From positions 1 to 8,334 of the forward strand of contig JANTFK010000123.1 in NCBI GenBank assembly GCA_024763595.1: a DNA stretch of 8,334 bases. Direction: 5' to 3'. Of this stretch, positions 1-6,569 are shown piece after piece. Numbering within the stretch: the first letter of the stretch is position 1; the number at the start of each line of letters is the position of its first letter. Both the position numbers and the translations under genes were made by a program. Under the pieces are notes generated by a model, which was not told the origin of the DNA, made no database searches, and was given only the letters and a program-made list of their open reading frames with translations. This stretch comes from Bacteroidales bacterium (GTDB lineage: Bacteria > Bacteroidota > Bacteroidia > Bacteroidales > GCA-2748055).

Positions 1-2270
1 GGGATAACATTGCACCGACATTCACTGCTCCGGCCAGCACGACCATTTTCACAGATGCCACTTGTGCTTATGATGCCAGTGTTGGGGTTACGGGAGATGT
101 AACGGATGAAGCGGATAACTGCAGTGTTGGATTGAATGCCACATATGTGGATGTTGTGGATAACACAGATCCCTGTAATATTATGATCACGCGGACATGG
201 AGTCTGACGGATGACTGTGGCAATACAGCAGCCGATCAGGTACAGATAATCACGGTGCAGGATAATATTGCTCCGGCTGCGGTTGGCCAGGATATTACAG
301 TTCAACTGGATGCAACGGGTCATGTGACCATTGCAGCCTCTGATATTGACAACGGCAGTAGTGACAACTGTTCGATCGATACAATGTGGCTCGATGTTTA
401 CGATTTTGATTGTAGTAACATTGGTGACCAATCCGTCACGCTGACCGTTCGTGATCACTGTGGGTTAGCCTCCTCTACCCTTGCCACGGTCACCGTAGAA
501 GATGTTACTGCACCCATTATTACATGCAGAACCGATACTGCTGCAGAGGCTCCGGCTGGCAACTGCAGTATGATCATGAAAAATATAGCTCCGTTGTTTA
601 CAATGGATAACTGCGGTACCACACAGGTCACCTACCGTCTGGAGGGAGCCACCATCGGTCAGGGTACAGATGATGCCAGTGGTTCTTCCTTCAACCAGGG
701 TATTACTACTGTCTGGTACAGAAGTGCTGATCCGGCCGGCAATATGGATTCATGCTCTTTTGATGTTACCGTTCTGCCGTTACTCATACCTCCTGATACG
801 GCATACAGTGACCGGAATATGATTTGCCCGGGCGATGGCAACATTCAGTTAAGTTACGAAGGGGGAGTCATGCTTGAAGGAGGGAATGCCATGTGGTATG
901 ATGATATCAGCTTGACAAATCATATTGGCACCGGTAATGACATTACTGTTCCCGCCCCATTGATTACTACGGACTATTTTGTAAGATTTGAAGGCAACTG
1001 TGACACCACTTCCTTCGTATCTACTACTGTTGAGGTACAAGTGTTACCTGTTGATCCGGTGTCGGCAACCACTGACCGGAATGACCTGTGTCCCGGCGAT
1101 GGTAATATTACGCTCAGTTACAGTGGAGGGGATCCGGGGAGCAATGGACAGGCTGTATGGTATGATGATCCGGGATTTACAATAAGTATTGGTACCGGAA
1201 ATGATCTGACCATACCAACGCCACTTGTTCCCACCATCTATTATGTGAGATTTGAAGCAGCATGCGACACATCATCTGCAGCTTCTGTTGCGGTTCAAGT
1301 ATTTATCCAACCCGAGCCCACATTTGCAGAATTGTATGAACAGGTTTGTATCAATGGCCCGTTGTACCGTTATGTTGCCAGTGGCGAACCTGGCTCGGCG
1401 TTTAGCTGGAACATTACAAACGGAGCCATATCCATCGATAATAATGACACCATATTTGTTGACTGGGGGGCACAGGTAGTTACCGGTTTGCTGGAGTTAA
1501 CGGAGACCTCTGTTGAAGGATGTGTATCCGATCCGGTTAGCATTCAGGTAGAGGTTGACGGCCCACTCCTTGAACTCGGGGAGGATATCGGAACATGCAC
1601 AGGAACGACCATCACCATTGATCCGTCAGGGGATTATGCCACTTACCTGTGGCAGGATGGTTCTACCAGCCCGGATCTGACTACTGACCAGGAGGGATGG
1701 ATCATACTGGAGGTCACAGATGAAAATGGATGTGGAGTTGCAGATAGCCTCTATCTAACAGCCCATGAACTGCCCGTTGTGGATTTGGGGCCCGATACTG
1801 TTTTATGTGGTGTTGATGGATTGATCCTGGATGCCGGTCAGGATGGTATTCGTTATGACTGGTCCACAGGGGATGGCAGCCGGGAAATTACAGTTTTCAT
1901 GGGAGAACAAAAAGAGATCTGGGTTGAAGTCGAAAATGAATATAGTTGTATTTCCCGGGATACAATTCTGGTGGGTGCATGCTCTCCCCAGTTCTTTTTC
2001 AGGGATATGCCAACGGCGATTACACCTAACAATGATGGTGTAAATGATACCTGGATTATAGATAAACTGGCAGTATATCCAATGGCCGAAGTTGAAATAT
2101 ACAGCCGTTGGGGTACACTGGTCTGGAAATCTGAGCCAGGCTACTCTACGCCCTGGGATGGACTTGATCAAAATGGTAATGAGGTTCCCATGGATTCATA
2201 CCATTTTGTAATCGAACTGAATACGGCAGGTAAGGATATTGTAACAGGCTTTATAACAGTGATCAAATAG
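1..2270 (+). CDS. Adhesin-like repeat protein with T9SS type B sorting domain (5' partial)
   Basis: The reading frame is open from base 3, so the ATG at 132 is internal; 755 codons are visible and the signal peptide and N-terminus lie outside the window. Order of domains: three HYR-like repeats (about 3-260, 261-500, 501-785) marked by DNIAP or DVTAP at their starts and DNC/DxCG motifs; two 88-residue Ig-like repeats (about 786-1313); one PKD-like unit (about 1308-1562); two units opening with LGxD and carrying YxWxxG (about 1563-1775 and 1776-1990); then the C-terminal domain (about 2007-2267) with TPNNDGVNDTW, a YSRWG motif and WDG. That last domain is the gliding-motility-associated (CHU_C, type B) signal used for export by the type IX system. 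The protein is therefore expected on the cell surface or outside the cell, probably for adhesion or matrix binding; the ligand cannot be told. Regular cysteines in the repeats suggest disulfides. The next gene is a PorP/SprF partner 14 bp away. Confidence 0.93.
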   Translation, partial: DNIAPTFTAPASTTIFTDATCAYDASVGVTGDVTDEADNCSVGLNATYVDVVDNTDPCNIMITRTWSLTDDCGNTAADQVQIITVQDNIAPAAVGQDITVQLDATGHVTIAASDIDNGSSDNCSIDTMWLDVYDFDCSNIGDQSVTLTVRDHCGLASSTLATVTVEDVTAPIITCRTDTAAEAPAGNCSMIMKNIAPLFTMDNCGTTQVTYRLEGATIGQGTDDASGSSFNQGITTVWYRSADPAGNMDSCSFDVTVLPLLIPPDTAYSDRNMICPGDGNIQLSYEGGVMLEGGNAMWYDDISLTNHIGTGNDITVPAPLITTDYFVRFEGNCDTTSFVSTTVEVQVLPVDPVSATTDRNDLCPGDGNITLSYSGGDPGSNGQAVWYDDPGFTISIGTGNDLTIPTPLVPTIYYVRFEAACDTSSAASVAVQVFIQPEPTFAELYEQVCINGPLYRYVASGEPGSAFSWNITNGAISIDNNDTIFVDWGAQVVTGLLELTETSVEGCVSDPVSIQVEVDGPLLELGEDIGTCTGTTITIDPSGDYATYLWQDGSTSPDLTTDQEGWIILEVTDENGCGVADSLYLTAHELPVVDLGPDTVLCGVDGLILDAGQDGIRYDWSTGDGSREITVFMGEQKEIWVEVENEYSCISRDTILVGACSPQFFFRDMPTAITPNNDGVNDTWIIDKLAVYPMAEVEIYSRWGTLVWKSEPGYSTPWDGLDQNGNEVPMDSYHFVIELNTAGKDIVTGFITVIK
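786..1313 (+). repeat. Tandem pair of 88-residue Ig-like repeats inside the adhesin
   Basis: Two copies, each 264 bp, lie head to tail. Both carry the pattern DRNxxCPGDGNIxLSYxGG, then WYDD, GTGND, and YxVRFExxCDT. The DRN codons start at 810 and 1074, which gives the exact 264-bp period. The copies are diverged at DNA level, so this is an old duplication and not a recent slippage product. Confidence 0.85.
2007..2267 (+). other. T9SS type B C-terminal sorting domain
   Basis: This is the C-terminal 87 or so residues of the adhesin. Visible hallmarks are TAITPNNDGVNDTW near its start, the VEIYSRWG strand in the middle, the PWDG motif, and a terminal strand ending in GFITVIK. The arrangement is that of the gliding motility-associated C-terminal family, which directs cargo through the outer membrane via the type IX secretion system. 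Type B signals are known to depend on PorP/SprF-like proteins, which fits the next gene. Confidence 0.92.
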
Positions 2271-2284
2271 AAAACATATACTGC

Positions 2285-3259
2285 ATGAAAAGATTGGTAT
2301 ATATGGCGATTTTGCTGGGCGGGGTTCTTATGGAAGGATCGGCGCAACAAGTACCGCTTTATAGCCAGTACATGCTGAATGGTTTCTTGTTAAATCCTGC
2401 AGTTGCAGGTTCAGAAGGTTATACAGCAGTAAATATAACTGCAAGGGAGCAATGGATAAATATGCTGAATGGTCCCAGTACCTATGCATTGAGTTTTCAA
2501 ACCAGAATTTTGAAGAAAAGTTATATTGCAAGAGGCTCTTCTGTAAGGAGGCGCCGGCGAAGAAGTTCAAGGGGCGGAAATGTGGGGTTAGGTGGTTACA
2601 TATTTAATGACAGGAATGGTGCCGTAGAGCGTACCGGTATCAGAGGGTCATATGCATACCATATTAACTTTTCGCATTCTCAGCTTTCTTTTGGACTCTC
2701 CATGGTAGCTTATCAGTTCAGGTTGAATGAGGACCTGATTCAACTGGCCGATCCCGGTGATGACCTCTGGCTGGGGGCTAAAAAATCTGTGTTCATTCCG
2801 GATGCTGATTGCGGAGTCTATTACAATTCGAGAGATTTCTGGGCAGGATTCTCAGTGGACCAGCTATTTGAGTCCACACTGAAGATAGGGGATTCCGGTT
2901 ATGACAGGTATGTGATGGAACGCAATTATTATTTAATGGGTGGTTACGATATTCATATCAAGAGTGATCTGATAATTACCCCCTCCTCGTTGGTGAAATA
3001 TGCTGAAAATGGTGTTTTTCAGGCAGATGTGAGTGCAAAGTTATATTATGATCAATCCTACTGGTGCGGGCTTACCTATCGTACCGGGCAGTCTGTGATC
3101 GTGATGGCGGGCCTGAGCATTGATAAGTTCATTTTTGGATATGCTTTTGATATTGGATTGAATAGTATCATGAAGCATAGCTATGGCACCCATGAGTTTA
3201 CTTTTATTGCCAAATTCGGGGAGAATGTACGCCGGTATAGATGGCTCAACCGGTTCTGA
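2285..3259 (+). CDS. PorP/SprF family type IX secretion system membrane protein
   Basis: The 324-residue protein begins with a signal peptide (residues 1 to about 20, charged MKR, hydrophobic core, cleavage probably near GSA-QQ). The mature start QxPLYSQYMLNGFLLNPAVAG is the signature of the PorP/SprF family, followed by alternating strands expected of an outer-membrane barrel that ends in an aromatic-rich C-terminus. Family members such as Flavobacterium SprF are needed for export or surface attachment of a partner protein with a type B sorting domain. The gene sits 14 bp behind such a protein, so a cargo-partner pair is likely. A strongly basic segment, with six arginines at residues 88-93 and more nearby, occupies the loop before VGLGGYIFNDRNG. 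The start is the first ATG in frame and matches the signal peptide; there is no strong Shine-Dalgarno site, as is usual for the phylum. Confidence 0.93.
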   Translation: MKRLVYMAILLGGVLMEGSAQQVPLYSQYMLNGFLLNPAVAGSEGYTAVNITAREQWINMLNGPSTYALSFQTRILKKSYIARGSSVRRRRRRSSRGGNVGLGGYIFNDRNGAVERTGIRGSYAYHINFSHSQLSFGLSMVAYQFRLNEDLIQLADPGDDLWLGAKKSVFIPDADCGVYYNSRDFWAGFSVDQLFESTLKIGDSGYDRYVMERNYYLMGGYDIHIKSDLIITPSSLVKYAENGVFQADVSAKLYYDQSYWCGLTYRTGQSVIVMAGLSIDKFIFGYAFDIGLNSIMKHSYGTHEFTFIAKFGENVRRYRWLNRF

Positions 3260-3273
3260 CAATATTTGAAACG

Positions 3274-3305
3274 CATTTACCGGTAATATCGTGCCATTTA
3301 CCGAT
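3274..3305 (+). promoter_or_regulatory. Candidate LytTR regulator binding site (9-bp direct repeat, 12-bp spacer)
   Basis: CATTTACCG occurs at 3274-3282 and again at 3295-3303, with exactly 12 bp between copies; extended to 11 bp the copies match at 10 positions. On the other strand the copies read ACCGGTAAATG and ATCGGTAAATG. LytTR domains are known to bind pairs of roughly 9-bp direct repeats spaced by about 12 bp (one repeat per two helical turns), and the sequence partly resembles the AlgR/AgrA-type half site. The pair lies just upstream of a putative promoter for an operon that encodes a LytTR regulator. Binding is inferred. The first copy also lies inside a 10-bp palindrome, TTACCGGTAA (3277-3286). 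Confidence 0.45.
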
Positions 3306-3310
3306 TTTCA

Positions 3311-3342
3311 TTTTCTCTCTTCTTTATTCCGCATTACATTTG
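3311..3342 (+). promoter_or_regulatory. Predicted Bacteroidota-type promoter of the LiaF-like/LytS/LytTR operon
   Basis: TACATTTG at 3335-3342 is a full match to the -7 consensus TAnnTTTG. Twenty bases upstream, TTTT (3311-3314) matches three of four bases of the -33 element TTTG. The start of transcription would fall near 3347-3350, giving a leader of about 12-15 nt before the ATG at 3362. The weak -33 element would suit a promoter that needs an activator. No experimental evidence. Confidence 0.5.
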
Positions 3343-3361
3343 AAGAAAAACAGATTGTAGT

Positions 3362-4135
3362 ATGATGCAAAATAACACGCAATGGGAGCGATCTTCCCGG
3401 AGGGAAACTCCTCCCTACCCAAATAAGAGACCTGGAAATGCTCATTTATTACTGGGGATTGTGCTCATGTTTCTCGGGTTATTTCTGATAGCCGATATGG
3501 CTGATATTATTCCATGGAGATTGCGTGATTTCCTTTTTACATGGCAGGCACTTCTGATCTTACTGGGCCTGGTCCTGATTTCCAGTAAAGAGAAGAAAGG
3601 AACCGGGGTGATCCTGATTGCCATTGGATCATTTTTCCTTCTTCCCAGGATCGTTCATGTACCTTACTACTGGCGTTCTCTTTTCTGGCCATCCTTACTG
3701 ATCATCCTGGGGTTGATTGTTATTTTCAGCAGTTTGAGGCACGAAGGTAGAGGATCCATCTTCGGCGAGCACAAAAAAAAAGCATCTGGTGAGGATTGGC
3801 TGGATGACGTAACAGTCTTTGGCGGTGGAGACAGGGTTGTTACTTCACAACAGTTCCAGGGAGGGAGAATCACCCATATTTTTGGAGGTTCCAAGATCGA
3901 TTTTACACGGGCCAAACTGGCCCGGGGCCATCATTACCTTGAGTTGGTATTGATATTTGGTGGAACCAAGTTGATCATACCAGAAGGCTGGAATGTCAGG
4001 ATTGAAGTCACCTCAGTGTTTGGAGGGTTTTCTGATAAAAGGATCAAATCGATTGTGGTCTCTGATCCGGAATCGAGTCTTCATATTACAGGCGTCAATG
4101 TTTTTGGCGGTGGTGAGATTACAAACTACCACTGA
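3362..4135 (+). CDS. LiaF-like cell wall-active/envelope-stress membrane protein
   Basis: The 257-residue protein has a short hydrophilic, basic N-terminus, four predicted transmembrane helices (about residues 28-48, 58-74, 80-97 and 107-124), a basic linker, and a C-terminal soluble domain (about 145-257). The soluble domain contains five VFGG or IFGG turns at residues 153, 174, 199, 220 and 248 (first F of each), the repeated strand pattern of the LiaF C-terminal family (DUF2154-like); the membrane part resembles the DUF5668/LiaI-LiaF transmembrane region. In Firmicutes LiaF holds the LiaRS envelope-stress kinase in check. Here the gene is first in an operon with a LytS-type kinase 2 bp downstream, so a similar role as a sensor accessory or brake is likely but inferred. 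Two ATG codons in a row open the gene (3362, 3365); either could serve as the start. Confidence 0.85.
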   Translation: MMQNNTQWERSSRRETPPYPNKRPGNAHLLLGIVLMFLGLFLIADMADIIPWRLRDFLFTWQALLILLGLVLISSKEKKGTGVILIAIGSFFLLPRIVHVPYYWRSLFWPSLLIILGLIVIFSSLRHEGRGSIFGEHKKKASGEDWLDDVTVFGGGDRVVTSQQFQGGRITHIFGGSKIDFTRAKLARGHHYLELVLIFGGTKLIIPEGWNVRIEVTSVFGGFSDKRIKSIVVSDPESSLHITGVNVFGGGEITNYH

Positions 4136-4137
4136 TC

Positions 4138-5199
4138 ATGAGCCATCCAGTAACGGGTAGCACACGAACCATTCTGATCTATGCCACAGTATGGTTGATC
4201 ATCATGGCAACCCAGGCACTCATCTATCTCTATTTGCTTGGGTTTACCCTGCAAATAGCGGTATCTGATGCATTGCTTTCTAACCTGTTGTTTGCTCTTT
4301 TAGGTTTACTGGTTTGGTATCCTGCGCGTTACATCCCATTTCAAAGGCACTCTCCAGTCTATTCCATACTGGCTCACCTGGTGGCCGGCCTGCTCATGCT
4401 GGCAGCATGGGTATTAATTTCCGTAGGGATTCTGAATATGATATTTACCGACCGGGAAGAATATCTTCAGTTCCTGAACGATTCACTGGCCTGGAGAGCT
4501 ACGCTGGGCGGACTGGTATATCTTGTGCTGGTACTGATCTATTACCTGGTTTCTAACAATCAGAAGCTTCAGGAACGGACCCGGCAGGAGGAGCGACTCA
4601 AAGTACTTGTCCGGGATGCGGAACTGGATATGCTAAAATCGCAGATAAATCCCCATTTTCTGTTTAACTCACTGAATTCCATTTCATCCCTTATTATCTC
4701 AAATCCGGATGAAGCGCGGGAGATGATCATCAGGTTATCTGATTTCTTACGCTATTCCCTGAAACACAGGGAAAATGAATTTGTGCCATTGAATGAGGAA
4801 CTGGGGAGAATGAAAGATTACCTGGCCATAGAAAGGATCCGGTTCGGGGAAAAGCTGATTTGCGACTTCAAAATTCACAGCAGTTGTGAAACATTTCCGG
4901 TTCCTACCATGATATTTCAGCCACTCTTTGAGAATGCCATTCTTCATAGTGTGTATGAGCGTGTTGACCCGGTCTCTGTTCATTTTGAGTGCCAGCCCGA
5001 TAATGGTTATATGCTGGCTGTTATATCCAATGATTATGACCCAGATGTGCCTGCCAGGAAAGGTACCGGAGTAGGCTTGCAGAATGTCCGGAAAAGGATT
5101 GAACTGGCATACAGGGGTGAAGGATCGGTTCAGTGGTCGGGATCTGGCGGGGTTTTCAGTGTTAAAATGTTATTTCCACGTAACTTGATCAAACGATGA
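4138..5199 (+). CDS. LytS-family sensor histidine kinase
   Basis: This 353-residue inner-membrane kinase has four predicted transmembrane helices (about residues 10-36, 44-61, 76-103, 121-139) with little extracytoplasmic sequence, then a short coiled-coil linker (about 141-166). The phosphoacceptor region QINPHFLFNSLN carries His173, diagnostic of the His_kinase (LytS/YehU) family. The ATP-binding domain shows the N-box PLFENAILHS (Asn266) and a G-box GTGVGLQNVRKR (309-320). The usual DxGxG segment is replaced by SNDYDPD (298-304), as is often seen in Bacteroidota LytS kinases. The gene starts 2 bp after the LiaF-like gene and its stop overlaps the regulator's start in ATGA, so translation of all three is probably coupled. 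With hardly any extracellular domain, it probably senses a membrane event or receives a signal from the LiaF-like protein. Confidence 0.93.
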   Translation: MSHPVTGSTRTILIYATVWLIIMATQALIYLYLLGFTLQIAVSDALLSNLLFALLGLLVWYPARYIPFQRHSPVYSILAHLVAGLLMLAAWVLISVGILNMIFTDREEYLQFLNDSLAWRATLGGLVYLVLVLIYYLVSNNQKLQERTRQEERLKVLVRDAELDMLKSQINPHFLFNSLNSISSLIISNPDEAREMIIRLSDFLRYSLKHRENEFVPLNEELGRMKDYLAIERIRFGEKLICDFKIHSSCETFPVPTMIFQPLFENAILHSVYERVDPVSVHFECQPDNGYMLAVISNDYDPDVPARKGTGVGLQNVRKRIELAYRGEGSVQWSGSGGVFSVKMLFPRNLIKR

Positions 5200-5957
5200 G
5201 CAGTATAAGAATTATCATTGTTGAAGATGAAAAACCGGCACGTGATCTTCTGAAAACTTACCTCAACAGTGTTCCGGGTACAGAATTAATAGGAGAATAT
5301 GATAATGGTTTTGACGGACTGAAGGCGATTAATGAACTCAGACCGGATGCCATCTTACTGGATGTTCAGATGCCAAAGCTGACCGGATTTGAGATGTTGG
5401 AAGTGATGGAGCACCATCCTGAGGTGATTTTTACAACGGCCTATGATCAGTATGCCATTGAGGCATTTGAGCAAAATGCAGTTGATTATCTGCTCAAACC
5501 ATTTTCGAAGGCGAGGTTTGATGAGGCCATGGGAAAACTGAAAGAGCGAATCCATACAATTACCCGGCAGGAAGATTCAAAAACAGGGGTTGAATACCTC
5601 AGGCACCATCTGGCAAATAATGAAGAGAAGTTGAACAGGGTGGTTATTAAGAAGTCGGGTAGCATTCATGTGATCTCAACACGTAACATTCATTTTATTG
5701 AGGCACAGGATGATTATGTAATGATATATGCCGAAGAGGGGCGCTTCCTGAAACAACAGACAATGAAATATTTTGAAAAGCATCTGGATTCGGAACAGTT
5801 TGTGAGGGTACACCGTTCATACATTACCAATATTGCTTATATTGAACGCATCGAACCTTATGAAAAGAGTAACTTTGTACTTATCCTGAAAGATGGGAGC
5901 AAGGTGCCTGTTAGCCGGGGTGGCATGCAAATGCTGAAAGAAAACCTTAATTTTTGA
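5196..5957 (+). CDS. LytTR-family response regulator
   Basis: The 253-residue protein has an N-terminal receiver domain (about 3-120) with acidic pocket Glu10/Asp11, phosphoacceptor Asp56 in LLDVQMP, Thr80/Thr81, and Lys101-Pro102 in the DYLLKPF motif, so all catalytic residues are present. The C-terminal LytTR DNA-binding domain (about 146-250) shows IHFIEAQDDYVMIY and FVRVHRSYITN, both typical of the family. It is the partner of the LytS kinase, whose stop codon overlaps its ATG by 4 bp. LytTR proteins bind paired direct repeats; a candidate pair lies at 3274-3305 ahead of the operon, which would make the system self-regulating. The targets beyond that are unknown. Confidence 0.95.
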   Translation: MSSIRIIIVEDEKPARDLLKTYLNSVPGTELIGEYDNGFDGLKAINELRPDAILLDVQMPKLTGFEMLEVMEHHPEVIFTTAYDQYAIEAFEQNAVDYLLKPFSKARFDEAMGKLKERIHTITRQEDSKTGVEYLRHHLANNEEKLNRVVIKKSGSIHVISTRNIHFIEAQDDYVMIYAEEGRFLKQQTMKYFEKHLDSEQFVRVHRSYITNIAYIERIEPYEKSNFVLILKDGSKVPVSRGGMQMLKENLNF

Positions 5958-5976
5958 TTAAACTATTTTTAGTCCC

Positions 5977-6360
5977 GTGACATTACACATAGATGAGAAG
6001 AATATTCATAAGTTTATTGTTGTTGGCGACAGGGTGCTGATTAAGCCCAAGAACCAGCAGGAAATGACCAAATCCGGACTCTATTTACCTCCGGGAGTGC
6101 AGGAAAAAGAGAAGATCCACAGTGGATATGTACTAAAGGTAGGACCCGGTTACCCCATTCCGGCCATCCAGGATATAGATGAACCATGGAAGGACAGGGG
6201 TGATGAGGTGAAGTATGTTCCCCTGCAGCCCAGGGAAGGAGATCTGGCCATCTATTTACAAAAAAGCGGCTATGAGATCGAGTTCAACAATGAAAAATAT
6301 ATCATTATTCCCCATTCTGCTATTCTGATGCTCATCAGGGATGAGGATCTTTTTAAATAG
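5977..6360 (+). CDS. GroES-like co-chaperonin paralogue with enlarged roof region
   Basis: The 127-residue protein aligns by eye to the Cpn10 fold: GDRVLIKP (17-24), a mobile-loop-like stretch with SGLYLPP (33-39) where GroES has its GGIVL GroEL-binding tripeptide, GYVLKVGPG (50-58), GDLAIYLQKSGYEI (88-101), and the closing strand YIIIPHSAILMLI. Canonical GroES is about 95 residues. The extra length is a short N-terminal extension and about 14 added residues between VGPG and GD, where the dome or roof hairpin lies. The start must be GTG at 5977, because an in-frame stop lies at 5959 and the only other upstream candidate is ATT; the next ATG is at residue 30. The gene follows the response regulator by 19 bp with no clear terminator or promoter, so it may be the fourth gene of that operon. 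No groEL is in the window, which points to a secondary copy and not the housekeeping groES. Confidence 0.82.
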   Translation: MTLHIDEKNIHKFIVVGDRVLIKPKNQQEMTKSGLYLPPGVQEKEKIHSGYVLKVGPGYPIPAIQDIDEPWKDRGDEVKYVPLQPREGDLAIYLQKSGYEIEFNNEKYIIIPHSAILMLIRDEDLFK

Positions 6361-6569
6361 TGCTTAGTGGAGCTTCAGTCCCCATCTTTTCTTCACTTAT
6401 TTAGATTTGATATTTATTGTTATTCTAATAACGCAGAGTGGCGATCCCTTCTGAAATTACATTTATATTTGTATCACAAATACTGAAGATCTTGTGGGGA
6501 TATGTGTGAAAGAAATAACAATAATATGTAAAACAGATTGAAAAACAGTTATATAACACTGTAGGAAAA
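6361..6569 (+). other. AT-rich intergenic spacer with candidate control elements
   Basis: This 209-bp stretch has no convincing coding frame and no strong terminator hairpin after the GroES-like gene. It holds two TAnnTTTG matches (TAGATTTG at 6402-6409 and TATATTTG at 6464-6471), neither with a good TTTG at -33 spacing, and two perfect AT-rich dyads (6419-6432 and 6466-6482). It separates the sensory operon from the redox operon and most likely contains the promoter of the latter. Confidence 0.6.
6464..6482 (+). promoter_or_regulatory. Candidate -7 element overlapped by a 17-bp perfect dyad
   Basis: TATATTTG (6464-6471) fits the Bacteroidota -7 consensus TAnnTTTG. TATTTGT (6466-6472), ATC, ACAAATA (6476-6482) forms a perfect inverted repeat that overlaps it, as a repressor operator would. 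Transcription from here would give a leader of about 90 nt before the ATG at 6570. There is no TTTG at the expected -33 position. The dyad does not match the spacing of Rex, CRP or FNR sites. Confidence 0.33.

Noticed and set aside
1803..2171. Minus-strand open frame of 122 codons opposite the adhesin
   Set aside because: It lies wholly opposite the well-supported CHU_C and LGxD domains, has no recognisable motif, and is a shadow of the + strand gene.
5947..5961. Small hairpin TTAAT-TTTTG-ATTAA near the end of the response regulator, followed by T-rich bases
   Set aside because: The stem is five A-T pairs with no G-C, too weak for an intrinsic terminator, and it overlaps the stop codon.
5953..5971. 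Possible promoter for the GroES-like gene (TTTG then TATTTTTA)
   Set aside because: The spacing between the two elements is only 7 bp and the -7 copy misses the final G.
6402..6409. TAGATTTG, a second full match to TAnnTTTG
   Set aside because: No -33-like TTTG lies at a fitting distance, and it is about 160 bp from the next start codon; in AT-rich DNA such matches are frequent.
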